Shown: positions 43,442 to 52,829, counted from the stretch's first letter. The stretch: 64,000 nucleotides of DNA from Pseudomonas sp. MYb118 (GCF_040947875.1 NZ_JBFRXN010000001.1:682001-746000), one strand, 5' to 3'. A program made the numbers and translations. The notes: generated from the letters alone by a model not told the origin.

Positions 43442-43996
43442 ATGTCACGTTTCTTGCTACCCGTATTTTGTGCGCTGGCTGTTCTGCCCAGCGTTTCCAG
43501 TGCCGCTGAAAATAACGCCTACCATTTGAACCAGGGCGATCGAATCGCGATTTCCGTCTGGGGCGAAGACAAGCTCAAGGAAGAAGTCACCGTGCTTCCC
43601 GATGGCAGCATCACTTTCCCGCTGACAGGCAAGGTCGATGTCCTGGGGCTGGACTCCACCGCCGTCGAAGAGCGGCTGGCCGCCAAGCTCGAGAAGTTCA
43701 TACCCGATCCGCAGGTCAGCGTGGTCGTCACCGGCACTGCGGGCAACATCGTCTACGTGCAAGGCAAGGTGCTCAAGCCTGGCACCGTGCCGATGGTGGG
43801 CCCGACCACCGTGCTGCAAGCGTTGAGCCTCACCGGTGGCTTGGACAAATTCGCCGACAAGGGTGAAATCAAGGTGGTCCGGAACAAGGGGGGCGCGCAG
43901 CAGATCCTTCCGGTGAACTACAGCGACCTGATGTCCGGACGTGACATGTCTACCAACATCCAATTGCAGGCCGGCGATACGCTGGTCGTGCCATAG
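43442..43996 (+). CDS. Short OPX polysaccharide export protein (Wza/GumB family)
   Basis: 184 aa with a signal peptide ending VSSAAEN. The polysaccharide export domain is AYHLNQGDRIAISVWGEDKL to VLPDGSITFPLTGKVDVLG, and one SLBB domain follows (IVYVQGKVLKPGTVPM, LTGGLDKFADKGEIKVVR). The second SLBB and the C-terminal outer-membrane helix of Wza are missing, and no lipobox is evident, so it cannot itself span the outer membrane. The beta-barrel encoded next may do that. RBS GGAGGG. Confidence 0.88.
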   Translation: MSRFLLPVFCALAVLPSVSSAAENNAYHLNQGDRIAISVWGEDKLKEEVTVLPDGSITFPLTGKVDVLGLDSTAVEERLAAKLEKFIPDPQVSVVVTGTAGNIVYVQGKVLKPGTVPMVGPTTVLQALSLTGGLDKFADKGEIKVVRNKGGAQQILPVNYSDLMSGRDMSTNIQLQAGDTLVVP

Positions 43997-44025
43997 CCTT
44001 GCGCCAAGTATTGGGTGTGACCTTG

Positions 44026-45141
44026 ATGGCGCTGAGAACAACCGGAGTAGCCACGGCAATCTTTGTCCTGCCGTGCTCCGGTGTGGCCTACGCTGCGACC
44101 TGGCAGTCGGCGATCACCGTGCCCACGATGGTCGAATACGACAGCAACCCGACGTTGGCTACCAGCAACGAAAAGGGGGTGACGCGCTACATCCTTGCGC
44201 CGGACGCCATCCTCATCGGGACAGCCGATCAGGATGAATTCCAGTTCGGTCTTGGCGTGTATGCCGTGCGTTCCTCGGACACGGACATCGTGACCGACCG
44301 CGAGGACCCGCGACTCAAGCTGGGTTGGCAGCGCGAGACCGAAACCGGCGCTTTCGGCCTCACGGCCCGGTATGAGGAAAGCTCCACGTTGTCCTCGACC
44401 GTCCAGGAAACCGGCGTGGTGGTGCCCGATGGCACACAGAAAATGACCTCGCTGGAAGGCAACTGGCGCTCGGCCCTGAGCGAACGCGGCACCCTGACCA
44501 ACGACATCGAGTACCGCCATGTCACCTACGACATCGACTCGCTGACCAACTACGACGAGCTGTCGAACCGCCTGGGCTATACCTATGCCTGGAGCGAACG
44601 CATGGAGCTGTTCACCCGTCTGGGCGTGAAACGCTACAAGCCTGATTCCGGCTCGACCCTGGCGGAGTCCTCGAACAGCTACACCCCGGACGTCGGCGTG
44701 AACTACCAGTTCTCCGAAGAGTTGCGCGGTACGGTGTATGTCGGGGTCAACGAAGAGTCCAATGCCGACAGCGGGCCGAGTGCCCAGGGCGGCATGTCGC
44801 TGAACTTCAGCGGCGAGCGGGTGGATGCGGGCATCGACGCCAGTCGCAACACCATCGCCAGCGGCGATGGCGGTTTCGTCGAAGTGGACAGCGTGAGCGG
44901 TATCTGGAGCTACGCGATAGACGAGACCCGGCGCGCAGGTGTGGCGGCATCCTGGCAGGATTCCAAGGGGCAGACGCCTAACACCCTGTACAACTACAGC
45001 GCCTGGTTCAGTCAGGAACTCTCGCCTTTTTGGATGGCGCGCCTATCCTACACATACAAAGAACGCCAGCAAGATGGCTTGCCGGATGCTACCGCAAATG
45101 TCGTCGGGTTGACGCTGACTTATAGCTACCCCGGTTTCTGA
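44026..45141 (+). CDS. Outer-membrane beta-barrel protein of the EPS export system
   Basis: 371 aa from ATG 44026, or 380 from TTG 43999. The signal peptide ends VAYAATW. The rest alternates polar and hydrophobic residues in strand pairs (VEYDSNPTLAT, FGLTARYEESSTL, RMELFTRLGVKRYKPDS), ends in a strand, TLTYSYPGF, with a terminal Phe, and has no helix-rich domain. This suggests a 16-18 strand barrel. YDSNP near the N-terminus is common in the barrels of PEP-CTERM/EPS loci. It probably forms the outer-membrane channel with the short OPX protein. Confidence 0.8.
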   Translation: MALRTTGVATAIFVLPCSGVAYAATWQSAITVPTMVEYDSNPTLATSNEKGVTRYILAPDAILIGTADQDEFQFGLGVYAVRSSDTDIVTDREDPRLKLGWQRETETGAFGLTARYEESSTLSSTVQETGVVVPDGTQKMTSLEGNWRSALSERGTLTNDIEYRHVTYDIDSLTNYDELSNRLGYTYAWSERMELFTRLGVKRYKPDSGSTLAESSNSYTPDVGVNYQFSEELRGTVYVGVNEESNADSGPSAQGGMSLNFSGERVDAGIDASRNTIASGDGGFVEVDSVSGIWSYAIDETRRAGVAASWQDSKGQTPNTLYNYSAWFSQELSPFWMARLSYTYKERQQDGLPDATANVVGLTLTYSYPGF

Positions 45142-45161
45142 AATTCCGTAGTGTGAGAAAT

Positions 45162-46721
45162 ATGGCCTCTGAATACGAAATGTCGGTCAACGACTACCTG
45201 GCTATCGCCAAGCACCATGCCTTGCTGATCATCCTCAGTGGCGCGGCCATCCTTGGCGTGTGCCTGGCGGTCGCGCTTTCTCTGCCGCCGACCTATGAGT
45301 CGTCCGGCACGATCCTGGTCGAGTCGCAGCAGATTGCGACGGACCTGGTGGGGCCCAACAACAACTCCTTCGCCGATGAGCGCATCGAGGTCATTCGCCA
45401 GCGCGTGATGACCCGTGAGCACCTGGAAGGGATCATCGACAAATACAATCTTTTCTCGTCGCAGAGCCGGCAACTGAGCCTCAGCGAAAAGATCGAGGAA
45501 ATGCGCAACGCCATCACCATCTCCCTGGTCAGCGCCGACGTGAAAGGGCGGGGCGAGGTGACGATTGCGTTCCGGCTGGGCTTTGAGCACCGCCAACCGG
45601 AAATCGCCAACAAGGTGGCCAACGAACTGGTCACGCTGTTTCTTGACGAAAACATCAAGCAACGCACCGAACGCGCCAGTGAAACGACGGAATTCCTGAC
45701 CCAGGAAGCGGACAAGCTGCGCGTCGAGCTCGAAACCCTGGAAAACCGCCTGGCGGACTTCAAGCAAGCGCACAGCAATGCGCTGCCCGAGCACCAGGAA
45801 CTGCGCATGAATATGCTGACGCGCGCCGAAACCGAGCTCAAGGAAGTCGACCGCGACTACAAGTCCGTTCGGGAAGAAATGCGTTTCAACGATCTGGAGC
45901 TCTCCGCCGCCAACTCTGGCCAGTCGACCAAGCCAGGCCTGGCCGGCGCCGCTGCCGACAAGCCGCAGGACCTGGGCAGCCTCAAAGCCGAATACGCCCG
46001 TCTGATGTCGCTGTACACCGAAGCCCACCCCGACGTCCGTGCGGTCAAGCGCAAGATTGCCGCCCTTGAGGCCCAGGGTTCCTCCGGTTCAACGCTGCCG
46101 GCCAACCTGGATGTCGCCAAGGCCCAGGCCCGGATCGCCGCTTCTGAGGCACGGATGCAGTCGCTTGCGGATCAAAAGCAGCAGATCCTCAAAAAGATCT
46201 CCACCTACGAAGCGCAGATTCTCGAGACGCCGCAAGTCGAGCGTGGCCTGGTCACGCTGATGCGCGACCACGAAAACGCGCGCAAGAAATACGAGGAAAT
46301 CCGCACCAAGGAAATGAGTGCGAAGATCTCCGAAAGCCTTGAGCAGGAAAACAAGGCCGAGCGCTTCGTGCTCCTGGAATCGCCGCTGATGCCGGAAAAA
46401 CCGATCAAGCCCAACCGCAAGAAAGTGGTCGCCATGGGCCTGGTCCTGGCTCCGGTGGGCGCGGGCGCCCTGGTCATGCTGCTGGAACTGATCAACCCGC
46501 GTGTGCGTGGTGCCGAAGCACTGGCCAGCGTGCTGGGCAAACGGGTACTGGTCTCGATTCCCTATATTCACACCCGAGCGGAACTGGCACGCCGCAAGCA
46601 ATGGCGAGTGCGCCTGGTCATCATAGGGCTCGTGATCTTCACGATCTTCCTGGTGCTCGTGCACTTCCTCTACATGCCCCTGGATCTTTTGATGATCAAA
46701 GCTCTGGGCCGGTTTGCATAA
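45162..46721 (+). CDS. Chain-length determinant / co-polymerase (Wzz/GumC family)
   Basis: 519 aa. Membrane helix near 22-42, a long periplasmic region with coiled-coil at about 150-390 (TEFLTQEADKLRVELETLEN), and the Pro-rich signature PLMPEKPIKPNRKKVVAMGL before the C-terminal helix region. It sets polymer length and bridges the inner membrane to the OPX protein. The kinase domain is a separate gene directly after it, as in the split CapA/CapB layout. ATG 45162 is preferred to GTG 45153. Confidence 0.9.
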   Translation: MASEYEMSVNDYLAIAKHHALLIILSGAAILGVCLAVALSLPPTYESSGTILVESQQIATDLVGPNNNSFADERIEVIRQRVMTREHLEGIIDKYNLFSSQSRQLSLSEKIEEMRNAITISLVSADVKGRGEVTIAFRLGFEHRQPEIANKVANELVTLFLDENIKQRTERASETTEFLTQEADKLRVELETLENRLADFKQAHSNALPEHQELRMNMLTRAETELKEVDRDYKSVREEMRFNDLELSAANSGQSTKPGLAGAAADKPQDLGSLKAEYARLMSLYTEAHPDVRAVKRKIAALEAQGSSGSTLPANLDVAKAQARIAASEARMQSLADQKQQILKKISTYEAQILETPQVERGLVTLMRDHENARKKYEEIRTKEMSAKISESLEQENKAERFVLLESPLMPEKPIKPNRKKVVAMGLVLAPVGAGALVMLLELINPRVRGAEALASVLGKRVLVSIPYIHTRAELARRKQWRVRLVIIGLVIFTIFLVLVHFLYMPLDLLMIKALGRFA

Positions 46722-46733
46722 GGAAAGACAGCG

Positions 46734-47516
46734 ATGGACATTCTCAAACCCGATGCCGACAAGGCCGAGCAACCGGCCTCCTCGAAGGCCATGACACCGA
46801 CCGGTTCGGGGCTCAATGCACTCAGTTATGTACAGACACGGGTGGTGCCGCTGCGGTATGACCACCTGGAGCGCAACCGTATTGTCGCTTACAACAAGAA
46901 CTCCAGCATGGGCGGGGCCTTTGACCTGCTGCGTACTCAGGTCCTGAAGACCATGGACGAAAATGGCTGGCGCACGCTGGCCATTACCTCGCCGACCCCG
47001 GAAGCGGGCAAGACGGTGCTGGCGATCAACCTGGCCATGAGTATCGCCCACCACACCACCAAGACCGCCTTGCTGGTGGACTTCGACCTGCGTCGGCCGA
47101 AGGTGGGCAGTTGCCTGGGCCTGTCGATGGAAAAATCGCTCAATGAGCTGCTCAGTGATGAGGCTGAGTTGCAGGACGTGCTGGTCAACCCGACATTGCC
47201 GCGTTTCGTGGTATTGCCGACACGTGAGCCGATTCCGCTGTCCACCGAGGTGCTGTCTTCGCCGCAAGTCAGCAACCTGATCGTCGACCTGCGCGAACGC
47301 TATGACTCGCGCATCGTGATTTTCGACTTGCCGCCGATCCTCAGTTCGGACGATGTGATCACCGTCCTGCCGAAATTCGACTGCGTGCTGCTGGTCGTGG
47401 CCAACGGCATGAACAGCAACAAGGAAATCGAGGAAAGCCTGCACCACCTGGACGGTGCCAATATCGTCGGTACGGTGTTGAACAAGGCCGAACCGCAAAA
47501 CCGCACCTACTACTGA
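46734..47516 (+). CDS. Cytoplasmic tyrosine-kinase-like ATPase (CpsD/CapB family)
   Basis: 260 aa. Walker A-like SPTPEAGKTVLAINLA (the first Gly replaced by Pro), Walker A' LLVDFDLRRPKVG, and Walker B IVIFDLPPIL. The C-terminus ends NRTYY, so only two tyrosines remain of the usual cluster. BY-kinases phosphorylate themselves and cycle oligomers to control polymerisation. It starts 12 bases after the chain-length gene, its activator partner. It resembles the autokinases of PEP-CTERM-associated EPS loci. Confidence 0.88.
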   Translation: MDILKPDADKAEQPASSKAMTPTGSGLNALSYVQTRVVPLRYDHLERNRIVAYNKNSSMGGAFDLLRTQVLKTMDENGWRTLAITSPTPEAGKTVLAINLAMSIAHHTTKTALLVDFDLRRPKVGSCLGLSMEKSLNELLSDEAELQDVLVNPTLPRFVVLPTREPIPLSTEVLSSPQVSNLIVDLRERYDSRIVIFDLPPILSSDDVITVLPKFDCVLLVVANGMNSNKEIEESLHHLDGANIVGTVLNKAEPQNRTYY

Positions 47517-47525
47517 CGTGCTGCT

Positions 47526-47559
47526 TCTCGGCGCTGGGCGTGACGGCGCAGCGCCGAGA
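47526..47559. terminator. Hairpin between convergent kinase and galE genes
   Basis: TCTCGGCGCTG pairs perfectly with CAGCGCCGAGA across 12 bases. There is no T-run on either side, so it may be a roadblock or a two-way weak terminator rather than a classic one. Confidence 0.45.
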
Positions 47560-47562
47560 CAC

Positions 47563-48540
47563 CTACTGCCAGGGGTGTTTCTGTTCCCACGCCCAGGCGT
47601 GCCTCACGATCTGCTCAAGTGAAGCGAACTGCGCTCGCCAGCCCAGAATCGCCTGGGCCCTTGTCGGGTCAGCGACCAGGCGCGGTGGGTCACCGGCGCG
47701 GCGCGGCGCCTCACTGACGCGGATCTCCTTGCCTGTCACCCGACGCGCCGTGTCGATCACTTGCTGCACCGAGAAACCCTGACCGTTGCCGAGGTTGAAC
47801 GCCGTGCTCTCGCCGTCGTCCAGCAGGTAATCCACGGCCAGGGCGTGGGCAGCCACCAGGTCGCTGACGTGCACGTAGTCGCGGATGCAGGTGCCATCAG
47901 GGGTGTCGTAGTCGCGGCCATAGATGGTGATGGATTCGCGCCGCCCCGAGGCCGCCTGCAGGATCAGGGGCAGCAGGTGGGTTTCCGGTTCGTGGCGCTC
48001 GCCCAACTCGCCGTCCGGGTCCGCACCGGCGGCGTTGAAGTAGCGCAGGCAGACCGATTTGAGCCCGTAGGCACGATCGAAATCTTCCAGCATCTGCTCG
48101 ACCATCCATTTGCTGCGCCCGTACGGGTTGATCGCGGCTTTCGGATGATCTTCGTCGATAGGCACGTACACCGGGTCACCGTAGACGGCGGCGGTCGAAG
48201 AAAAGATGAAGCGTTTGACGTCGGCCCGGATCATGGCTTGCAGCAGGGTCAGGGTGGCGGCCAGGTTGTTCTGGTAGTACTTGGCCGGCTCGCTGACGGA
48301 TTCGCCCACCTGTATGAACGAGGCGAAATGGAATACTGCGTCAAACGCATGCGCGGCGAACAGCCGGTCGAGGGCCTGTGCGTCGGCGATGTCCAGCTCC
48401 ACCAGCGTCGCGCCCATCAGGGCGCTGCGGTAGCCCGTGGAAAAGTTATCGGCCACCACCAGCTCGTGGCCGGCGCGTCGCAACTGTTTGACCATGTGCG
48501 AGCCGATGTAGCCTGCGCCGCCAACCACCAGAAAATTCAT
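47563..48540 (-). CDS. galE: UDP-glucose 4-epimerase
   Basis: 325 aa. The NAD motif is VVGGAGYIGSHMV at the N-terminus. The catalytic Ser-Tyr-Lys set is seen as SSTAAVYG and NPYGRSKWMVEQ, and the substrate region as LRYFNAAGADPDGELGERH. It interconverts UDP-glucose and UDP-galactose, supplying precursor for the polymer. It is the last gene of the leftward block with wzy and the hydrolase, opposite to the surrounding export genes. Confidence 0.94.
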   Translation of the reverse strand: MNFLVVGGAGYIGSHMVKQLRRAGHELVVADNFSTGYRSALMGATLVELDIADAQALDRLFAAHAFDAVFHFASFIQVGESVSEPAKYYQNNLAATLTLLQAMIRADVKRFIFSSTAAVYGDPVYVPIDEDHPKAAINPYGRSKWMVEQMLEDFDRAYGLKSVCLRYFNAAGADPDGELGERHEPETHLLPLILQAASGRRESITIYGRDYDTPDGTCIRDYVHVSDLVAAHALAVDYLLDDGESTAFNLGNGQGFSVQQVIDTARRVTGKEIRVSEAPRRAGDPPRLVADPTRAQAILGWRAQFASLEQIVRHAWAWEQKHPWQ

Positions 48541-48586
48541 CCTGCCCTCCTGGGCGAGTGTTGCTGTGTAAACGCGGATTGTGCCA

Positions 48587-51199
48587 TCAACGCGCGGTAT
48601 TTTTCCTTAAAAACAGCCAGTTGGCGGTCTGCAACCCATCGAGCTTGATGGTGTAGCGGCCATCCGCATAGGTGGCGGGCAGCTTTTTCTGCTGTGCCAG
48701 GATGCCCTGCGTGAACAGGGTCAGGCCCGGCGGCGCCTGAATCGTCAGCGTGCCGGCCAGGGGCTCGACGAAGTAGGGCGGTCTTTCCTCGTCATTGGGC
48801 AGGGCGCGTGCGCCGAGGGAGATCATCAGGTCTTCGGACTGACCCAGCGGCGTGTCATTCAGGCTTTGCACCACCACGCTGGCGTTGGCGGTCTTCGCAT
48901 TGACCTGAATGTTGCCGAGACTGATCGACTCGCCGCCGATCCAGCCGGTTGCCGCCTGGGTGCGCGGTGTGTCGATGGTGTAGACGCCGCGTTTCCAGTT
49001 GCGCTTGAGCTCACCGGAGTCGGACGTGGATTCGCTGGCATTGGCCTCCAGCAGCGACTGGTCGGGATCGTGGAACACCTGGGTCTTGCCCGTCGTCGCG
49101 CCGGTTTGCAACCAGGGCAATGCGGGCGTCTGCGGCATGGCGATCTGTAACTTGCCCTTTTCCATGGCGGTGCGCAGCAGGGCCGATGTGCTCGGGGTAA
49201 TGGCCTGGCCGAACAGGGTGTCCGGGGTAGGCGCGAACACATAAGTGGTCTTCGCCTCGCTGACGTCGCCACGTCGGAACAGCAGCGCGGCTGCAGGGAA
49301 GGTGGACAGCGGCGCAGGGTCGTTATAGAGGTTCCAGTTGCCGGTGGTTCGCCAGCCGTCGGAGAGCCCTTCCTGGCTGTAGGCGTATTGCATCAGCGCG
49401 TCCCAGCCCTGATAGCTGGCCGTGCCGGCGATGAACAGCGGTACCCCGTGACGATCGGGGGTAGGGAAGGGCTCGCTGTTCCACTCGGTGACGGTCACCG
49501 GTTTGCCTGTGACCTGGCCTGCGCCGATCCAGTTGGTGATGCCGGCGCTGGACAGCGGGTTTTTCTCCAGTTGGCCGAGGCCGCCATAGCTGTGTACGTC
49601 GATGATGTCGCCGGACGTCAATGCGGGCAACGACAGCAGGCCGTCGCCGCCCCAACTGTTGGTCGTGGCGATGGGCACCTTCACACCCAGATCGCGCAGG
49701 TGCTTGATCATGTCGACGTTGAAGCTGCGCTCCAGATCATTGAGAAACATTTTCGAGGCGCCGAATTCCCAGGCGCGCCAGGTCTGGTTCGCCGACAGGT
49801 TGTGCTGCCGGGCGAACGCTTCGGCCTCGGCCATGTAGACCTTGCTGTGCTTGGGCACGTCTTTGTCGCCCAGCAGGGCATTGCCAAAGTGGTTGGTGAT
49901 GTCGTTTTCGTTGGTGATCAACACGGCGGCAATCGCCGGTTCATCCTTGTACGCCAGGCCGGTGTAGCTGTTGACGTGGTTCAGGTAGGCCGCGGCAAAA
50001 CGCTTCATCGCTTGCTGGATGGTGATGTTGACGTAGTTGTAGCCTTTGAGCCCGGCGTTGCCATGCTCATCCTTGGGCAGCTCATCGAAGCCGTAGATGT
50101 TGTCCTTGGCGGTGAAGGCCCGTTCGACGTGCAGGTCGAGCCAGACATAAATGCCTTCGTCCTTGAGGCTCTTGATCCACAGGTCGATTTTTTTCAGCGA
50201 ATCCGGGCTCGGTTGCAGGGTATTGGCATTGGGCGCCGGGCCAAAGATGTTCGGGCTGACCCAGGGCGAGTCGTGGTGGTGCAGGCGTACCAGGTTGACG
50301 CCCAGGCCGGACAGGCGTTTGGCCTGCTTTTTGATGTCTTCGTCCGGGGTACTGAACAGCGCGTAGGCCGATACGTTGGTGCCCCAGAAGCGCGCCGGGG
50401 TGTTGTCGGCGAACACCAGTCGCTCGCCGGCGGCCTTGACGAAGCCGCGCTTGCCGGCGGGTTTTTCGTTGGCATTGAGGAACGACAGATCGACCGGCGA
50501 GGTTCGCCAGTCGAGTTTGTCCGTCGGCCAGGTTTTCGGGTCCACCAGGCCGAAGCGCTCGCCGGTGGTGGGGCCGAGGTTCACATCACCGGACACGCTC
50601 AGGGTCGCCTTGAAGTTCTGCCGGCCGGGCTTGATCGCGTCCTTGTAGAAAAATGCACGGATCTCCGAGCCGTCGCCCGGTTCGATGAACACCCTGGCCA
50701 GGGCCGGTTCGAAGCGCATCTCGATGCGTCGGCCCTGGGCATCGCCCCACGCCCAGCCCTTGTTGCCGGGCAGCAATTGCGGCTGGCCCATGGCGCCCTG
50801 GAACAGGGCCGGGTCGAAATTGAACACGAAGCCGCCACCGATGACGTTCGGCTTGGCGCTGCGCGCTTCTACCGAGACGTCCCAGGTCAGTTGCTGCTCG
50901 CCGGGTTTCTGGATGTTGGCCGTCAGGTCGAAGTCCAGCGTCTGGTTCTGCCCGACCAGGGTGTAGCTGTACGGGCCCTTGGTCGTGAATTTGGTGGGAA
51001 AGGCGGTCCAGCCATAGTCGGCCTCGAAAAACACGAACGAAGACGCCAGGGCCGGGCTGCCGCCCTGCGTCAGGGCGGGCAGGCCGCTTTTTTCATCGAC
51101 ATTGGCCACCCAGTCGGACGCCCAGGCGTGCAGCGGCAGGATCACGACAGACAAGACAACCGGGAGCAGCAGACGTGTGCGGCGGACAATGTTGAGCAT
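48587..51199 (-). CDS. Large exported glycoside hydrolase-like protein (GH5-type catalytic core)
   Basis: 870 aa with a signal peptide ending LHAWAS. An N-terminal beta-rich part (about 1-270) precedes a TIM-barrel with LGVNLVRLHHHDSPW, GIYVWLDLHVERAF, ITNENDITNHFG (acid Glu near 430) and VTVTEWNSEP (nucleophile Glu near 573), then beta-sandwich regions. This fits a clan-A hydrolase acting on the cluster's own polysaccharide in the periplasm or outside. It starts five bases after the wzy stop, so the two are coupled. Substrate unknown. Confidence 0.8.
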   Translation of the reverse strand: MLNIVRRTRLLLPVVLSVVILPLHAWASDWVANVDEKSGLPALTQGGSPALASSFVFFEADYGWTAFPTKFTTKGPYSYTLVGQNQTLDFDLTANIQKPGEQQLTWDVSVEARSAKPNVIGGGFVFNFDPALFQGAMGQPQLLPGNKGWAWGDAQGRRIEMRFEPALARVFIEPGDGSEIRAFFYKDAIKPGRQNFKATLSVSGDVNLGPTTGERFGLVDPKTWPTDKLDWRTSPVDLSFLNANEKPAGKRGFVKAAGERLVFADNTPARFWGTNVSAYALFSTPDEDIKKQAKRLSGLGVNLVRLHHHDSPWVSPNIFGPAPNANTLQPSPDSLKKIDLWIKSLKDEGIYVWLDLHVERAFTAKDNIYGFDELPKDEHGNAGLKGYNYVNITIQQAMKRFAAAYLNHVNSYTGLAYKDEPAIAAVLITNENDITNHFGNALLGDKDVPKHSKVYMAEAEAFARQHNLSANQTWRAWEFGASKMFLNDLERSFNVDMIKHLRDLGVKVPIATTNSWGGDGLLSLPALTSGDIIDVHSYGGLGQLEKNPLSSAGITNWIGAGQVTGKPVTVTEWNSEPFPTPDRHGVPLFIAGTASYQGWDALMQYAYSQEGLSDGWRTTGNWNLYNDPAPLSTFPAAALLFRRGDVSEAKTTYVFAPTPDTLFGQAITPSTSALLRTAMEKGKLQIAMPQTPALPWLQTGATTGKTQVFHDPDQSLLEANASESTSDSGELKRNWKRGVYTIDTPRTQAATGWIGGESISLGNIQVNAKTANASVVVQSLNDTPLGQSEDLMISLGARALPNDEERPPYFVEPLAGTLTIQAPPGLTLFTQGILAQQKKLPATYADGRYTIKLDGLQTANWLFLRKNTAR

Positions 51200-51203
51200 G
51201 GGG

Positions 51204-52730
51204 TTACCGGAGTTGGAGGTGGGCACTGGCCGCCACGGCTGGCGAGGTGTGTTTGAGATTGCGCGCCATGCGCACATAGGCAACGCCCAGCCCGGCGACC
51301 GACCAGTACACCACCGGGATGATCGTGATGCTGCTGACGGTGAAGATGGTCACGAGGATGCCGACCAGTGTCGCGAACAATGCCCGCCCGAGCCTTCGGG
51401 CCTCATCGTCCTTGTCGGGGAACGAGCGCATGGTCTTGCGGATGCCCAGCAGTACGGCGGCGAAAAAGGCCACGAACACCGCCAGGCCGATCAAGCCATA
51501 GGACAGGGCCACACCGATGTAGGTGTTGACGATATCAATGATGCCTTCGCCCTGGATCATCGCCTGCATTTCCGGCGCCTTGCGATAATCGAAGGTGCCC
51601 AGCAGCGGGTTGCGCTGGATCACCAGGATCGAGTTGTCGATCAGGCGCTGGCGGTAGGTGATGTTTTCCACCTCGACGTTGCCGACGAACGGCAGCAGGT
51701 CGAGCACCTTCTGCCCGCCCGGCACGACGGTCAGCACGGGGAGGGCGAGTATGCCGGCGAACGCCAGCAGCATGATGCGCTTGACCACCTTCTGGCCGGT
51801 GGCGATGTACACCAGCAACATGGCGGCGGCGCCGATCCACGGGCCCCGCGACAGCGGCGCGAACAGCCCGCCGGCCAGCAGCAGGGCGCCAAGCCGGCGT
51901 TGCATCTTGCTGCGCACGCCTTCCTGCAGATACAGGTAAAAGCCGATGGCCGTGCTGATCACCAGCCCCAACGCGATGGCCTGGCCGGTGGTCACGCTGG
52001 CACGCAGCAAGCCGCCGCGGCTCAGGTAACTGGACATTTCCCACTGCATGCCCATGGCGCCGATCAGTGCGCTGTACAGCAGCCAGCCGCGGGCGAACTC
52101 GAAGAAGCCGATCAGCGCCATCACCATCGCCGCGAGGACGAAGCCCAGCAGGGCGTCCTTGAAGTCGCTGAGGTTCTTCAGCGCCCGGCTGGCGACGTAG
52201 TACGGCAGGAACACATCGGTGAACTGGTAGAGCGTCTGGCGCAGGGTATCGGTGACCGTGGTTTCGCGCAGCAGGAGCAGGCTGGTCAGCACCAGGTAGG
52301 CGGCGAGGAATTTATCCGGCCAGGTACGCCCGAATCCCTGGGTGTCGGCTTGCCGGCGCAGCGAGAAAAACGCCGGCAGCAGCACGCACAGCGACAGCAG
52401 CCGGACATAGTTGAGGTCGAAAAAGTAGTTCATCAGGCCGAAGCCTGGAATGCGCGCCTGCGCCGGCGGCACCAGGAACGCCAGGATGAAGAACAGCGCG
52501 ACGGGGTTGTGTTCGCGTTTTCGGGCGATGGTCAGGAGGATCGTGGTCACGGCCACATAGATCCAGAAACTGTGCGAGACGAAGGCCAGGATGGTCAGCA
52601 CGAACCACAGGTTGCGCCGACGGCTGAAGTCGTGGGCAGGGATCAGGTCGCTGGCGGGCCGGCGTGCCATGAAAAAAACCACGCCGGCAAGAACGAGAAT
52701 GACGACTAACGCGCGAAAGTGCTCAGGCAT
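51204..52730 (-). CDS. O-antigen ligase/polymerase-like membrane protein (Wzy candidate)
   Basis: 508 aa, about 12 membrane helices. A large periplasmic loop in the C-terminal half carries the Wzy_C-like stretch RNPLLGTFDYRKAPEMQAMI and VNTYIGVALSYGLIGLAVF. In a locus with a Wzx flippase and chain-length protein it is the natural polymerase, linking repeat units in the periplasm. First gene of the leftward block (wzy, hydrolase, galE), divergent from the first flippase with 99 bases between. Confidence 0.82.
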   Translation of the reverse strand: MPEHFRALVVILVLAGVVFFMARRPASDLIPAHDFSRRRNLWFVLTILAFVSHSFWIYVAVTTILLTIARKREHNPVALFFILAFLVPPAQARIPGFGLMNYFFDLNYVRLLSLCVLLPAFFSLRRQADTQGFGRTWPDKFLAAYLVLTSLLLLRETTVTDTLRQTLYQFTDVFLPYYVASRALKNLSDFKDALLGFVLAAMVMALIGFFEFARGWLLYSALIGAMGMQWEMSSYLSRGGLLRASVTTGQAIALGLVISTAIGFYLYLQEGVRSKMQRRLGALLLAGGLFAPLSRGPWIGAAAMLLVYIATGQKVVKRIMLLAFAGILALPVLTVVPGGQKVLDLLPFVGNVEVENITYRQRLIDNSILVIQRNPLLGTFDYRKAPEMQAMIQGEGIIDIVNTYIGVALSYGLIGLAVFVAFFAAVLLGIRKTMRSFPDKDDEARRLGRALFATLVGILVTIFTVSSITIIPVVYWSVAGLGVAYVRMARNLKHTSPAVAASAHLQLR

Positions 52731-52776
52731 GGAGAGTCAGGCTTACCAATGGGTGAATGACAGATACTAGTAGAAT

Positions 52777-52802
52777 GGCAAAGTGCGACTATAGTACGTT
52801 TT
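52777..52802 (+). promoter_or_regulatory. Upstream element of the first flippase gene, duplicated at 57150
   Basis: GGCAAAGTGCGACTATAGTA... with the -10-like TATAGT at 52790. The same element, with three differences, lies at the same place before the second flippase. No good -35 is seen. It may be a promoter with an activator or an antitermination-type leader. Confidence 0.5.
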
Positions 52803-52829
52803 TGAGTAGTTGAGTCCGGGGTTGTTCTG

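Noticed and set aside
43999..44026. TTG start for the beta-barrel gene
   Set aside because: No ribosome site before it; the signal peptide is complete from ATG 44026, although the TTG cannot be excluded.
49388..51256. Rightward 622-residue open frame
   Set aside because: Antisense of the glycoside hydrolase-like gene, whose signal peptide and catalytic motifs are clear.
51102..52709. Rightward 535-residue open frame
   Set aside because: Antisense of the Wzy-like membrane protein; full of Gln, His and Arg and without any recognisable domain.
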